Assembly: GCF_034424175.1 (NCBI RefSeq)
Contig: NZ_CP139986.1
Location: forward strand, 1,240,001 to 1,304,000
Direction: 5' to 3'
Length of the DNA: 64,000 nucleotides
Source: Kluyvera intermedia
GTDB taxonomy: Bacteria > Pseudomonadota > Gammaproteobacteria > Enterobacterales > Enterobacteriaceae
The translations under genes and the position numbers were made by a program. Below the pieces are notes generated by a model. It was not told the DNA's origin and did not search any database. It worked only from the letters and a program-made list of their open reading frames with translations. Within the stretch, counting starts at the first letter, position 1; each line of letters begins with the position of its first letter. Shown here piece after piece: positions 53,295-62,405 of the stretch.

Positions 53295-53843
53295 ATGAGC
53301 AAACAACTCGCCGCAAAAGCACCTGTTGATCCGATCGTATTGGGCAAAATGGGTTCTTGCTACGGTATCCGTGGTTGGCTCAGAGTGTTTTCCTCCACCG
53401 AGGACGCCGAAAGCATTTTTGACTATCAGCCCTGGTTAATCCAGAAGGCGGGTCAGTGGCAGACCGTTGAGCTGGAAAGCTGGCGCTACCACAGTCAGGA
53501 TATCGTCATTAAGCTGAAAGGCGTTGACGATCGCGATGCCGCGAATCTGCTGACGAACTGCGAAATTATCGTAGATTCATCACAGTTACCGGCGCTGGAT
53601 GATGGAACCTACTATTGGAAAGACCTTATGGGCTGCCAGGTAGTGACCACAGAAGGCTACGGTCTCGGTAAAGTCATTGATATGATGGAAACCGGGTCGA
53701 ATGACGTTCTCGTCATTAAGGCAAACCTGAAAGATGCATTTGGCATCAAGGAACGTCTCGTACCGTTCCTCGATGGGCAGGTTATCAAGAAAGTCGATCT
53801 CACTACTCGTACTATCGAAGTAGATTGGGATCCTGGTTTTTAA
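53295..53843 (+). CDS. rimM: RimM, 16S rRNA maturation factor
   Basis: 182 residues from ATG 53295 (M-S-K-Q-L-A-A-K-A-P). The RimM domain has G-K-M-G-S-C-Y-G-I-R-G-W-L-R-V, then a PRC-barrel with Y-Y-W-K-D-L-M-G-C-Q-V. It matures the 30S head by binding S19. It is 18 bp after rpsP. Confidence 0.97.
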   Translation: MSKQLAAKAPVDPIVLGKMGSCYGIRGWLRVFSSTEDAESIFDYQPWLIQKAGQWQTVELESWRYHSQDIVIKLKGVDDRDAANLLTNCEIIVDSSQLPALDDGTYYWKDLMGCQVVTTEGYGLGKVIDMMETGSNDVLVIKANLKDAFGIKERLVPFLDGQVIKKVDLTTRTIEVDWDPGF

Positions 53844-53873
53844 ATCTCCGGATAAACGGTAAAAGACGGCGCT

Positions 53874-54641
53874 ATGTGGATTGGCATAATTAGCCTGTTT
53901 CCTGAAATGTTCCGCGCAATTACCGATTACGGGGTAACTGGCCGGGCAGTAAAAAATGGCCTGCTGAACATCCAGAGCTGGAGTCCTCGTGACTTCGCTC
54001 ATGACCGGCACCGTACCGTGGACGATCGTCCTTACGGCGGCGGACCGGGGATGTTAATGATGGTGCAACCTTTACGGGACGCTATCAATGCAGCAAAAGC
54101 CGCGGCAGGTGAAGGCGCGAAGGTGATTTATCTGTCACCTCAGGGACGCAAGCTTGATCAAGCAGGCGTCAGCGAACTGGCAACGAATCAAAAGCTGATT
54201 CTGGTGTGCGGTCGCTACGAAGGCATAGATGAGCGCGTAATTCAGACCGAGATTGATGAAGAATGGTCAATCGGCGATTACGTTCTCAGCGGTGGTGAGT
54301 TACCGGCAATGACGCTGATTGACTCCGTTTCCCGGTTTATTCCGGGTGTACTGGGCCATGAAGCTTCAGCAATCGAAGATTCGTTTGCTGATGGATTGCT
54401 GGACTGTCCACACTATACTCGCCCTGAAGTGTTAGAAGGAATGGAAGTACCGCCAGTTCTGCTGTCGGGGAACCATGCCGAGATACGTCGCTGGCGTTTG
54501 AAGCAGTCGCTGGGCCGCTCCTGGCTTAGAAGACCTGAACTTCTGGAAAACCTGGCTCTGACTGAAGAGCAAGCAAGGTTGCTGGCGGAGTTCAAACAGG
54601 AACACGCACAACAGCAACATAAACATGATGGGCTGGTCTAA
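53874..54641 (+). CDS. trmD: TrmD, tRNA (guanine-37-N1)-methyltransferase
   Basis: 255 residues with a SPOUT knot. F-P-E-M-F-R at the start, Y-G-G-G-P-G-M-L-M, V-C-G-R-Y-E-G-I-D-E-R-V and I-G-D-Y-V-L-S-G-G-E. It methylates G37 of tRNAs and is essential. Confidence 0.97.
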   Translation: MWIGIISLFPEMFRAITDYGVTGRAVKNGLLNIQSWSPRDFAHDRHRTVDDRPYGGGPGMLMMVQPLRDAINAAKAAAGEGAKVIYLSPQGRKLDQAGVSELATNQKLILVCGRYEGIDERVIQTEIDEEWSIGDYVLSGGELPAMTLIDSVSRFIPGVLGHEASAIEDSFADGLLDCPHYTRPEVLEGMEVPPVLLSGNHAEIRRWRLKQSLGRSWLRRPELLENLALTEEQARLLAEFKQEHAQQQHKHDGLV

Positions 54642-54682
54642 GACCCCCAAATATCAGTTTACCCAGGATAAGAGATTAAATT

Positions 54683-55030
54683 ATGAGCAACATTATTAAG
54701 CAACTTGAAGACGAACAGATGAAGCAGGACGTACCTTCATTCCGTCCGGGTGATACCTTGGAAGTGAAAGTATGGGTTGTTGAAGGTTCCAAAAAACGTC
54801 TGCAGGCATTTGAGGGCGTGGTTATCGCTATTCGTAGCCGCGGTCTGCACTCTGCATTCACTGTTCGCAAAATTTCCAACGGCGAAGGTGTTGAGCGTGT
54901 CTTCCAGACTCACTCTCCAGTAGTTGACAGCATTGCTGTTAAACGCCGTGGTGCTGTACGTAAAGCTAAACTGTACTACCTGCGTGAGCGCACTGGTAAG
55001 TCTGCTCGTATCAAAGAGCGTCTTAACTAA
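54683..55030 (+). CDS. rplS: Ribosomal protein bL19
   Basis: 115 residues (M-S-N-I-I-K-Q-L-E-D-E-Q-M-K-Q-D-V-P-S-F-R-P-G-D). Part of the 50S subunit at the subunit interface. Last gene of the operon, followed by a strong terminator. Confidence 0.98.
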   Translation: MSNIIKQLEDEQMKQDVPSFRPGDTLEVKVWVVEGSKKRLQAFEGVVIAIRSRGLHSAFTVRKISNGEGVERVFQTHSPVVDSIAVKRRGAVRKAKLYYLRERTGKSARIKERLN

Positions 55031-55056
55031 GATTCGCGCAAGCGACATCCTGTTAG

Positions 55057-55090
55057 AAAAGGGCTGGCCGAAAGGCTGGCCCTTTTTTTA
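55057..55090 (+). terminator. Terminator of the rpsP-rplS operon
   Basis: A stem GGGCTGGCC-(loop)-GGCTGGCCC-type with a run of seven T, 27 bp after the rplS stop. Confidence 0.88.
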
Positions 55091-55163
55091 TCTTTTAAAG
55101 CACCCCTCGTTAACATCTGGCTGATAAATCATTTACAATGCCCTCGATTACCGGGAGGACAGG

Positions 55164-55565
55164 GTGAACGGAAAAAAAATCAGCATACCAGCATTGAAAC
55201 GGCGAGCCGCCTGGCTTGCGTTGTTTGCTATGGCGCTGATTATCTTTGCTCCGCTGGTCTCCATTTCACTACAACAGTCGCCGATGAGCGCGATGCCAGG
55301 TATGCACCACGATATGAGCATGCCGATGCCCGCACACCATTCTGCACCGGAAACTATGCCCATCGATCATGGTGAAGCCTGTGGTTACTGCGTACTGTTA
55401 GCTCATACTCCAGGTCTTATCCTGGCACTGTGTATCCTGTTGTGCGCATTACTGCTGCGTGTGACGACCGTATCTCTGCCGCCGGTGGTGAAGCACTGGC
55501 GTTATTTCCCCTGGCTTTTCCCCGACACCCGCGCACCGCCGCGATGCTCTGCTTTACCTGCTTAA
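55164..55565 (+). CDS. DUF2946 membrane protein
   Basis: 133 residues with a GTG start (AGGACAG upstream). A first hydrophobic segment (18-36), then a His/Met-rich stretch (M-P-G-M-H-H-D-M-S-M-P-M-P, about 53-65), then H-G-E-A-C-G-Y-C and a second membrane segment. DUF2946 proteins are often linked to copper or iron-siderophore genes, and the His, Met and Cys content suggests metal binding. It is followed 57 bp later by a PepSY permease gene, so the two are probably one unit. Confidence 0.85.
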   Translation: MNGKKISIPALKRRAAWLALFAMALIIFAPLVSISLQQSPMSAMPGMHHDMSMPMPAHHSAPETMPIDHGEACGYCVLLAHTPGLILALCILLCALLLRVTTVSLPPVVKHWRYFPWLFPDTRAPPRCSALPA

Positions 55566-55622
55566 TAACGATAAATGATGCAAAAAGCGTCACGCCACTT
55601 TTCGTAAATATGAAGGAAGAGT

Positions 55623-56993
55623 ATGACTACCTGCACCTCGCGGGCGGCATGGGTGCATCTGCTGCGCCGCCTGCACTTTTTTATCGGCCTGTTTGTCGGG
55701 CCATTCATCTTCGTCGCTGCACTCACCGGCACGCTATACGTGGCGACACCGCAACTGGAAAGCCTGGTGTATCGCCAGGCATTACACGCTAGCGTGAACG
55801 GTGAGCGCCACACGCTTGCGGAACAAATTGCGGTGGCGGAGCATACGCTTGCCACTCCGCTGCGGTTGAACGCAGTACGTCCAGCGCTGGAGTCTGGTGA
55901 AACCACGCGGGTAATGTTTGCTGATCCCTCGCTTGGGGAATCGGAGAACCGCGCTATTTTTATCGACCCGGTTACGCTTGCGGTAAAAGGGGATATGACG
56001 GTTTACGGTACCAGCGGAATATTACCGCTGCGCCAGTGGATTGATTATGCCCATCGCTCGCTGCTATTAGGCGATTTTGGCCGGCTTTACAGCGAACTGG
56101 CTGCATCGTGGATGTGGATTGCGGCGCTTGGGGGAATTGTGTTGTGGGCTTTCACCCGGCCTAAACGACGTATCAAAAACCGCCTGCAGAACACTCGGCG
56201 GGTTCACGTCACACTAGGCTGGTGCCTGCTGGCAGGAATGTTGCTGTTTTCTGCTACCGGGTTAACCTGGTCACAATGGGCGGGTGGGAACGTCGATAAA
56301 ATGCGCGCGGCAATGGGCTGGATGACGCCGCAGGTGAATACGCAATTGCAAGGCGGCAGTAAAATGGTGATGGATCCCCATGCCGATCACCATGAGCACC
56401 ATGGTGGGATGACCATGAGCGAACAGCCGATCGTCACTGACAAGATTGACGCTATTCTGAACGTCGCGCAGCTTGCGGGTATTAACGCGACGCATCTGGA
56501 GATCCGCCCGCCGCGCAGTGAAGACCGCGGCTGGACGGTGACGGAGATTGACAGGCGCTGGCCGACGCAGGTTGATGCCGTTGCGGTCGATCCTCACTCT
56601 CTTGCGATTATCGATCGGACACAATTTGCCGATTTCCCGTTGATGGCGAAATTAACGCGCTGGGGCGTGGATTTCCATATGGGCGTATTATTTGGCCTGC
56701 CGAACCAATTGTTCTTGATCGCGTTCGGCCTGGCATTGTGCGTGGCAATCATCATGGGGTATCGCCTGTGGTGGATTAAACGCCCGGCACAATCATCGCT
56801 TAATCCGCTGCAAACGCTCACACAAAGCTGGCTGGCGCTTGCATGGCCCGCCCGCATTGCGGCGCTGTTTCTCGCCGTTGCATTGGGGCTATCCATGCCG
56901 GTGATGGGCGTTAGTCTGGCGCTGTTTGTTGTCGTCGACTGGTTACGCTGGCGTAATGCGATGATTCGAACGTTATCGCCGGGCATTGAATAA
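55623..56993 (+). CDS. PepSY-domain (PiuB-like) membrane protein
   Basis: 456 residues with four main membrane segments: about 22-42, 160-180, 200-222 and 360-385, with others near the end. PepSY regions lie in between, and D-P-H-A-D-H-H-E-H-H-G-G-M-T-M near residue 250 is a His-rich loop. Proteins of this group act as ferric-siderophore reductase/permease-like or metal-related membrane proteins. The substrate is not known. It is cotranscribed with the DUF2946 gene by position and followed by a terminator. These two genes lie between rplS and aroF, a slot where E. coli K-12 differs. Confidence 0.85.
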   Translation: MTTCTSRAAWVHLLRRLHFFIGLFVGPFIFVAALTGTLYVATPQLESLVYRQALHASVNGERHTLAEQIAVAEHTLATPLRLNAVRPALESGETTRVMFADPSLGESENRAIFIDPVTLAVKGDMTVYGTSGILPLRQWIDYAHRSLLLGDFGRLYSELAASWMWIAALGGIVLWAFTRPKRRIKNRLQNTRRVHVTLGWCLLAGMLLFSATGLTWSQWAGGNVDKMRAAMGWMTPQVNTQLQGGSKMVMDPHADHHEHHGGMTMSEQPIVTDKIDAILNVAQLAGINATHLEIRPPRSEDRGWTVTEIDRRWPTQVDAVAVDPHSLAIIDRTQFADFPLMAKLTRWGVDFHMGVLFGLPNQLFLIAFGLALCVAIIMGYRLWWIKRPAQSSLNPLQTLTQSWLALAWPARIAALFLAVALGLSMPVMGVSLALFVVVDWLRWRNAMIRTLSPGIE

Positions 56994-57018
56994 CCCAGCA
57001 CAAATGAAGTGTTATCTG

Positions 57019-57048
57019 AGGGCGAGCGCATAGGCGTTCGCCCTTTTT
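57019..57048 (+). terminator. Terminator after the PepSY gene
   Basis: AGGGCGAGCGC-ATA-GGCGTTCGCCCT then TTTTAG: a long imperfect stem with T-tract. Confidence 0.85.
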
Positions 57049-57064
57049 AGTTTAATAGCCTCAG

Positions 57065-57135
57065 TGTAATATTATGTTTACATGTTCAGACGGTTTATTT
57101 TGCTTTTAATAGGGTGTTGTAAACAATAATTTACG
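57065..57135 (+). promoter_or_regulatory. Two TyrR boxes upstream of aroF
   Basis: TGTAATATTATGTTTACA at 57065-57082 and TGTAAACAATAATTTACG at 57118-57135. Both fit TGTAAA-N6-TTTACA. TyrR with tyrosine would repress aroF-tyrA here. The spacing places the downstream box over the promoter. Confidence 0.85.
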
Positions 57136-57230
57136 GAATTTGGATTGAAATCTTTACTGATTATGATATTGTGGCTTCACCTCATTGAGGAAACCACTAT
57201 CGCAAACGAGCCATAACAGGTAATGCCATC

Positions 57231-58301
57231 ATGCAAAAAGACGCGCTGAACAACGTAAATATCGCCGATGAACAGGTTTTGATCACCCCAGATCAACTGA
57301 AAGCTGAATTCCCGCTTACCGTAGAGCAGGAAGCGCAAATCGCCCAATCACGTAAAACGATTTCTGACATTATTGCCGGTCGCGATCCGCGCCTGTTGGT
57401 AGTGTGTGGGCCTTGCTCTATTCACGATCCTGAAGCTGCCATCGAATACGCGCGTCGATTTAAAACCCTTGCGGAAGAGGTCAGCGATAGCCTCTACCTG
57501 GTTATGCGCGTCTATTTTGAAAAGCCTCGTACCACTGTTGGCTGGAAAGGGCTTATCAACGATCCGCACATGGATGGCTCGTTTGATGTAGAAGGTGGTT
57601 TGAAAATTGCTCGTCGTCTGCTGGTTGAACTGGTCAGCATGGGGCTGCCGCTGGCGACCGAAGCGCTGGATCCGAACAGTCCGCAATACCTGGGCGATCT
57701 GTTTAGCTGGTCAGCGATTGGTGCGCGTACTACCGAGTCGCAAACTCACCGAGAAATGGCGTCTGGCTTGTCGATGCCGGTTGGCTTTAAAAATGGCACA
57801 GACGGCTCCCTGGCGACGGCTATCAACGCGATGCGTGCTGCGGCAATGCCTCACCGTTTTGTTGGGATTAACCAGGCCGGTCAGGTTTGTCTGTTGCGTA
57901 CTCAGGGTAACCCTGATGGTCACGTGATCCTGCGCGGTGGTAAAAAGCCAAACTACGGCCCAGAAGACGTGGCGCAGTGTGAAAAAGAGATGGAACAAGC
58001 AGGACTGCGCGCATCGCTGATGGTAGATTGCAGTCATGGTAATTCCAATAAAGACTATCGCCGTCAGCCAGCGGTGGCGGAATCCGTTGTCGCACAGATC
58101 AAAGACGGTAATCGTTCTATCATTGGTCTGATGATTGAGAGCAATATTCACGAAGGCAATCAGTCCTCCGAGCAGCCGCGCTGTGACATGAAATACGGCG
58201 TTTCTGTGACCGATGCCTGCATCAGTTGGGAAGCAACGGATGCGTTACTGCGTGAGCTCGACAAGGATTTACGCGGCCATTTGGCGGCTCGTCTGGCGTA
58301 A
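57231..58301 (+). CDS. aroF: AroF, tyrosine-sensitive DAHP synthase
   Basis: 356 residues. It joins phosphoenolpyruvate and erythrose-4-phosphate in the first step of aromatic synthesis. V-V-C-G-P-C-S-I-H-D-P, Y-F-E-K-P-R-T-T-V-G-W-K-G-L and R-G-G-K-K-P-N-Y are active-site motifs, and D-C-S-H-G-N binds metal. Closeness to tyrA and TyrR boxes identifies the AroF isoenzyme. It is 9 bp from tyrA. Confidence 0.97.
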   Translation: MQKDALNNVNIADEQVLITPDQLKAEFPLTVEQEAQIAQSRKTISDIIAGRDPRLLVVCGPCSIHDPEAAIEYARRFKTLAEEVSDSLYLVMRVYFEKPRTTVGWKGLINDPHMDGSFDVEGGLKIARRLLVELVSMGLPLATEALDPNSPQYLGDLFSWSAIGARTTESQTHREMASGLSMPVGFKNGTDGSLATAINAMRAAAMPHRFVGINQAGQVCLLRTQGNPDGHVILRGGKKPNYGPEDVAQCEKEMEQAGLRASLMVDCSHGNSNKDYRRQPAVAESVVAQIKDGNRSIIGLMIESNIHEGNQSSEQPRCDMKYGVSVTDACISWEATDALLRELDKDLRGHLAARLA

Positions 58302-58310
58302 GAGGATTGT

Positions 58311-59432
58311 ATGGTTGCTGAACTGACCGCGCTGCGCGATCAAATTGATGCTGTAGATAAGGCGCTGCTGGATCTGCTGGCAAAACGTATGGAACTGGTG
58401 GCGGAAGTTGGCGAAGTCAAAAGTCAGTATGGCTTGCCAATTTATGTCCCGGAGCGTGAGGCTTCAATGCTGGCCTCACGCCGCAAAGAAGCCGCGGCGA
58501 TGGGCGTGCCGCCTGACTTGATTGAAGATGTTCTGCGCCGTGTTATGCGTGAGTCCTACTCCAGTGAAAACGACAAGGGATTTAAAACCCTGTGTCCATC
58601 GCTGCGTCCGGTGGTGATTGTCGGTGGCGATGGGCAGATGGGGCGGTTATTTGAAAAAATGCTGACGCTATCTGGCTATCAAGTCCGTACGCTGGAAAAA
58701 GAGGATTGGGCGCGCGCGCCGGAACTGGTTGCCGATGCGGGTATGGTGATTGTTAGCGTGCCGATTCACGTCACCGAACAGGTGATTGCGAAACTGCCAC
58801 CGTTGCCGTCGGACTGCATTCTGGTGGACTTGTGTTCGGTGAAAGCCGGGCCGTTGCAGGCGATGCTGTCGACGCATGCTGGTCCCGTTGTTGGTTTACA
58901 CCCGATGTTTGGCCCTGACAGCGGCAGCCTGGCGAAGCAGGTTGTGGTTTACTGTGATGGTCGCCAGCCTGAAGCTTATCAGTGGTTCCTTGAACAGATT
59001 CAGGTCTGGGGGGCGCGCTTACACCGTATCAGCGCCGTCGAGCACGATCAGAACATGGCGTTTATTCAGGCGCTACGTCACTTTGCGACCTTTGCTTACG
59101 GCTTACATCTGGCTGAAGAAAACGTACAGCTCGAACAATTGCTGGCGCTCTCCTCACCGATTTACCGTCTGGAACTGGCGATGGTTGGACGACTGTTTGC
59201 CCAGGATCCGCAGTTGTACGCAGACATTATTATGTCATCAGGCAACAATCTGGCGCTGATTAAACGTTACTACCAGCGTTTTGGCGAGGCGATAAGCCTG
59301 CTGGAACAAGGCAACAAGCAGGCGTTTATTGACAGCTTCCGTAAGGTTGAGCATTGGTTTGGCGACTACGCACAACGTTTCCAGAGTGAGAGCCGCGTCC
59401 TGTTACGTCAGGCGAATGATAATCGGCAGTAG
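58311..59432 (+). CDS. tyrA: TyrA, chorismate mutase/prephenate dehydrogenase
   Basis: 373 residues. A helical chorismate mutase domain (1-90, L-R-D-Q-I-D-A-V-D-K-A-L-L-D-L-L) is fused to a prephenate dehydrogenase domain with the NAD loop V-G-G-D-G-Q-M-G (about 104-111) and H-P-M-F-G-P-D. It leads chorismate to 4-hydroxyphenylpyruvate for tyrosine. Second gene of the aroF-tyrA operon. Confidence 0.97.
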   Translation: MVAELTALRDQIDAVDKALLDLLAKRMELVAEVGEVKSQYGLPIYVPEREASMLASRRKEAAAMGVPPDLIEDVLRRVMRESYSSENDKGFKTLCPSLRPVVIVGGDGQMGRLFEKMLTLSGYQVRTLEKEDWARAPELVADAGMVIVSVPIHVTEQVIAKLPPLPSDCILVDLCSVKAGPLQAMLSTHAGPVVGLHPMFGPDSGSLAKQVVVYCDGRQPEAYQWFLEQIQVWGARLHRISAVEHDQNMAFIQALRHFATFAYGLHLAEENVQLEQLLALSSPIYRLELAMVGRLFAQDPQLYADIIMSSGNNLALIKRYYQRFGEAISLLEQGNKQAFIDSFRKVEHWFGDYAQRFQSESRVLLRQANDNRQ

Positions 59433-59452
59433 CTGAAAACTGTATATACTTG

Positions 59453-59485
59453 AAAGCTAGGGGAAATCCTCTGGCTTTTTTTATG
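59453..59485 (+). terminator. Terminator after tyrA
   Basis: AGCTAGGGG-AAAT-CCTCTGGCT then TTTTTTA: an imperfect stem and T-tract. Confidence 0.8.
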
Positions 59486-59496
59486 GGATAAAGATG

Positions 59497-60369
59497 ATGG
59501 CTGACGCAAACCTGCTGTTTGATTACACCGGACATTTACCGGAATGCCCGACCTGGAGCGAGAGTGAACAGGCACTGTACTGGGCTGACATTATGGAGTG
59601 TGAAATCCACCGTTATGAGATTGCCAGCGGTGAACACCAGATTCTCCAGTTTCCAGAAGAGGTCGGCTGTTTCTCCCTACGAGAAAAGGGCGGGTTTATC
59701 GTCGCGCTGCGTAGCGCGATCTGGCTTGCCGATAGTCGTGGCCTGCTGGTGCACAAAATCTGTGATAACCCAAGTAACCCGCAGCTAGCACGTTTTAATG
59801 ACGGGGGGACAGATAGGGACGGGCGCTTTTACGCCGGAACCTTCTGGGGACCCGGTGATTACAACGGCGCGCTGCTTGTTCGTGTTGATAATCAGCTCAA
59901 CCCGAAGGTTATCCAGTGCGATATCCGTGGTGCGAACGGTCTGGCATTTAGCAATGATAAACGCTGGATGTATACCTCTGATACGCCTAACGGGGTGATT
60001 TACCGTACGCCGCTGGATGTGCAGGGGGAGCCGGGTTTGCGTGAGGTGTTCCGTCAGTTTAAAGCCGGTGAAGGGATCCCCGATGGCGCGGCGATAGATG
60101 AAGAAGGCTGCTACTGGAGCGCGATGTTCGATGGCTGGCGGATAGCGCGTTTCTCACCCGAAGGTGAGCAGCTTGCCGAGTATCGACTGCCGGTAAGATG
60201 TCCGACGATGGTTTGCTTTGGCGGGGCGGATATGCGCACGCTCTTTATCACCACGACCCGTGAAAATATGTCGGCGGCGGAAGTGACGCAGTACCCGCTA
60301 TCGGGTGCTATCTTCACCCTGCCAGTGGACGTAGCAGGAATGAAGAAGAAGCCGTTTATCGAAGTTTAA
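59497..60369 (+). CDS. SMP-30/gluconolactonase-like protein
   Basis: 290 residues from ATG 59497 (a Met also at 59494). A six-bladed propeller with P-T-W-S-E-S-E-Q-A-L-Y-W-A-D, R-F-N-D-G-G-T-D-R-D-G-R-F-Y-A-G-T, A-N-G-L-A-F-S-N-D and D-G-A-A-I-D-E-E-G, which carry the metal-binding Glu, Asn and Asp of lactonases. It probably opens a sugar lactone; the substrate is unknown. It lies between tyrA and pheA, convergent with pheA with a 4-bp overlap of stop regions. Confidence 0.88.
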   Translation: MADANLLFDYTGHLPECPTWSESEQALYWADIMECEIHRYEIASGEHQILQFPEEVGCFSLREKGGFIVALRSAIWLADSRGLLVHKICDNPSNPQLARFNDGGTDRDGRFYAGTFWGPGDYNGALLVRVDNQLNPKVIQCDIRGANGLAFSNDKRWMYTSDTPNGVIYRTPLDVQGEPGLREVFRQFKAGEGIPDGAAIDEEGCYWSAMFDGWRIARFSPEGEQLAEYRLPVRCPTMVCFGGADMRTLFITTTRENMSAAEVTQYPLSGAIFTLPVDVAGMKKKPFIEV

Positions 60370-61526
60370 ATCGGATCAACCGGTACCACATTTTCGCTCG
60401 GGTAGCTCCCCAGCACTTTCATGGAGCGGGTAATCCCAGACAGCTCTTTCAGCGCCTTTTGCATCGGCAAGGCTTCCAGGTTAGCCTGGATATCGAGATA
60501 AAACATCTCTTCCCATGGATTGCCGTGGATAGGGCGTGACTCGAGTTTGGTCATGATAAGCTTATGGTTACGCAACACCAGCAGAGCCTCTACCAGCGCA
60601 CCCGCCTGTTGCCCGGTGGCAATTAACAAGGTGGTTTTTGCCGGAACCTGATCGGAGACGTTAACGGCTTTGCGCGCCAGTACCAGGAATCGGGTGATGT
60701 TTTGCGTCTGATTGGCCTGACAATGTTCTAGCACTTGTAAGCCATAAAGCTTGCCGCCGGCTTCGCTGCCCAGTGCGGCTACGGTTGGCGAGTTGGCCTG
60801 CGCCACTTTTTCCATCGCTGCTGAGGTGCTCTCAGTGTACTCAATTTTCCATTGCGGATAGTGGCTCAGGAATTGGCTGCACTGCTGGAAGGGTTGTGGA
60901 TGGCTGTAGACGGTTTCAATGGTGTCCAGGGTGGTGGTGCTATTGGTCAGCACACAGTGGTCGATAGGTATCGTCATCTCGCCGACAATCGACAGGCTGG
61001 TGTGCTGCAACAGGTCATAGACGTCATTGATCCCGCCGGAGCTGGTGTTCTCGATTGGCACGACGGCATAGTCGGCCTGTCCAGTTTCAACCTGATTAAA
61101 GATATCGGCAAACTTCAGACAACCGCTTTCAATGAACTGCTCGAAATGGCGAGCGGCATACTGGCGTGCGGCCAGGTGCGAGTAAGAGCCTTTTGGACCG
61201 AGAAAGGCGATACGCGCAGAGTGCGGATTGATTTGGTTCAGATGCTGCTGAAGCAACGTCTGCTGGGTGAGTACGGAGTCTTCAATAATGAGCTGGAACA
61301 GGCGAGTAATGTAATGCGCATCAAGCTGGTGCGTTTTGCCAATGGTAATCAGACGCTCCAGCAGGTCACGTTCGCGATCGATATCGCGCACCGGGCGATG
61401 GGAAGCCAGCTTTGCTTTACCTACCTCGATGGCAAGGCCGCGACGTTCTGCCAGCAGGCTCACTAATTTCTCATCCAGCGCGCTTATCTTATCGCGTATC
61501 GCCAGTAATGGGTTTTCCGAAGTCAT
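60366..61526 (-). CDS. pheA: PheA, chorismate mutase/prephenate dehydratase
   Basis: 386 residues from ATG 61526 (M-T-S-E-N-P-L-L-A). The mutase domain (1-90) precedes the dehydratase domain (F-L-G-P-K-G-S-Y-S-H, P-I-E-N-T-S-S-G-G-I) and an ACT domain that senses phenylalanine (G-A-L-V-E-A-L, E-S-R-P). It makes phenylpyruvate. It is controlled by the pheL leader and attenuator upstream. Confidence 0.97.
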   Translation of the reverse strand: MTSENPLLAIRDKISALDEKLVSLLAERRGLAIEVGKAKLASHRPVRDIDRERDLLERLITIGKTHQLDAHYITRLFQLIIEDSVLTQQTLLQQHLNQINPHSARIAFLGPKGSYSHLAARQYAARHFEQFIESGCLKFADIFNQVETGQADYAVVPIENTSSGGINDVYDLLQHTSLSIVGEMTIPIDHCVLTNSTTTLDTIETVYSHPQPFQQCSQFLSHYPQWKIEYTESTSAAMEKVAQANSPTVAALGSEAGGKLYGLQVLEHCQANQTQNITRFLVLARKAVNVSDQVPAKTTLLIATGQQAGALVEALLVLRNHKLIMTKLESRPIHGNPWEEMFYLDIQANLEALPMQKALKELSGITRSMKVLGSYPSENVVPVDPI

Positions 61527-61552
61527 CATGTTTGCCTTTCTTGTTATCAATA

Positions 61553-61582
61553 AAAAAGGCCTCCCGGTTGGGAGGCCTTAAT
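61553..61582 (-). terminator. pheA attenuator
   Basis: AAGGCCTCCC-AACC-GGGAGGCCTT followed by TTTTATT on the minus strand: a strong stem and T-tract between pheL and pheA. Ribosome stalling in pheL at low Phe would prevent its formation. Confidence 0.92.
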
Positions 61583-61625
61583 GTTCGTCTTCGCATTCTT
61601 TATCACACGACGAAACGCCTCCCAT

Positions 61626-61673
61626 TCAGGGGAAGGTAAAAAAGAATGCGAAGAAAAACGGAAGTAATTTCAC
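61626..61673 (-). CDS. pheL: pheL leader peptide
   Basis: 15 residues, M-K-L-L-P-F-F-F-A-F-F-F-T-F-P with seven Phe, on a GTG start (complement of CAC at 61671-61673). It is the attenuation sensor of pheA. E. coli has ATG and K-H-I-P where this has GTG and K-L-L-P. The seven Phe codons are all kept. Confidence 0.93.
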   Translation of the reverse strand: MKLLPFFFAFFFTFP

Positions 61674-61740
61674 GGTTGGTTAAATCCTTAACGTCACGAG
61701 GTTTTACAGTACCCGGTCTGTTTTCACTCTGTCAATAAAA

Positions 61741-61760
61741 AACGCGCCCGAAGGCGCGTT
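61741..61760 (-). terminator. raiA terminator
   Basis: AACGCGCC-TTCG-GGCGCGTT with T-tract on the minus strand, about 32 bp after the raiA stop. Confidence 0.88.
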
Positions 61761-61791
61761 GGCGATACACATTAAAGTTTAAAGTTCAGTT

Positions 61792-62133
61792 TTACTCTTC
61801 TTCTTCAACTTCTACGAAGCTTGCGTCTTTCACAGACGTTGCTGCGCGACGGGCTTCCCCTTTGTGCTGCACCTTGTTCAGCTGCCGTTCCAGCTTGTTG
61901 ATCAATTCGTTAATGGCAGTATACATATCCTCATGTTTTGCGCTGGCGACGAGATGCCCGTTCGGGGTGTTCATCGTGGCATCAGCAACAAAGCCCTGTG
62001 GCTCTTTAGAGAGAATGATATGTGGGTTGATTAACTGAGTTTGCCATTTTTCCAATTTGGCGAGACGGTCTGCGACATGCTGGCGAATAGCCGGAGTAAT
62101 TTCCATTTGTTTACTGGTAATGTTCATTGTCAT
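61792..62133 (-). CDS. raiA: RaiA (YfiA), ribosome hibernation factor
   Basis: 113 residues. I-T-S-K-Q-M-E-I-T-P-A-I-R, then L-I-N-P-H-I-I-L-S-K-E-P, and a basic/acidic tail. It binds the 30S decoding site in stationary phase and stress and prevents inactive 100S formation. Confidence 0.97.
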   Translation of the reverse strand: MTMNITSKQMEITPAIRQHVADRLAKLEKWQTQLINPHIILSKEPQGFVADATMNTPNGHLVASAKHEDMYTAINELINKLERQLNKVQHKGEARRAATSVKDASFVEVEEEE

Positions 62134-62360
62134 AAATTTTACCTCTTGTCTTTCCGTCTTGGTGATTCCAGCATACCTCGGATTTGGTTAAAATGTGTGA
62201 TCAATATCACATTATTTTGTCACTTTTTGTCAGTGCCTTCATTTTGTGAGTCAGGACAGGAAGAAGCGATTTAATACTTGTCGAATCGGAAAAATGCAGC
62301 CATATTTGATAGGATGATTTGCGGCTAAACCGCTTCAGCTTTTGATGAAAAGAATAAAAA

Positions 62361-62386
62361 AACGGCAGCCAATCGGCTGCCGTTTT
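62361..62386 (-). terminator. bamD terminator
   Basis: AACGGCAGCC-AATC-GGCTGCCGTTTT-type stem with A/T tracts, about 20 bp after the bamD stop on the minus strand. Confidence 0.88.
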
Positions 62387-62405
62387 GCTTTCTGTGAGGT
62401 CTGAA

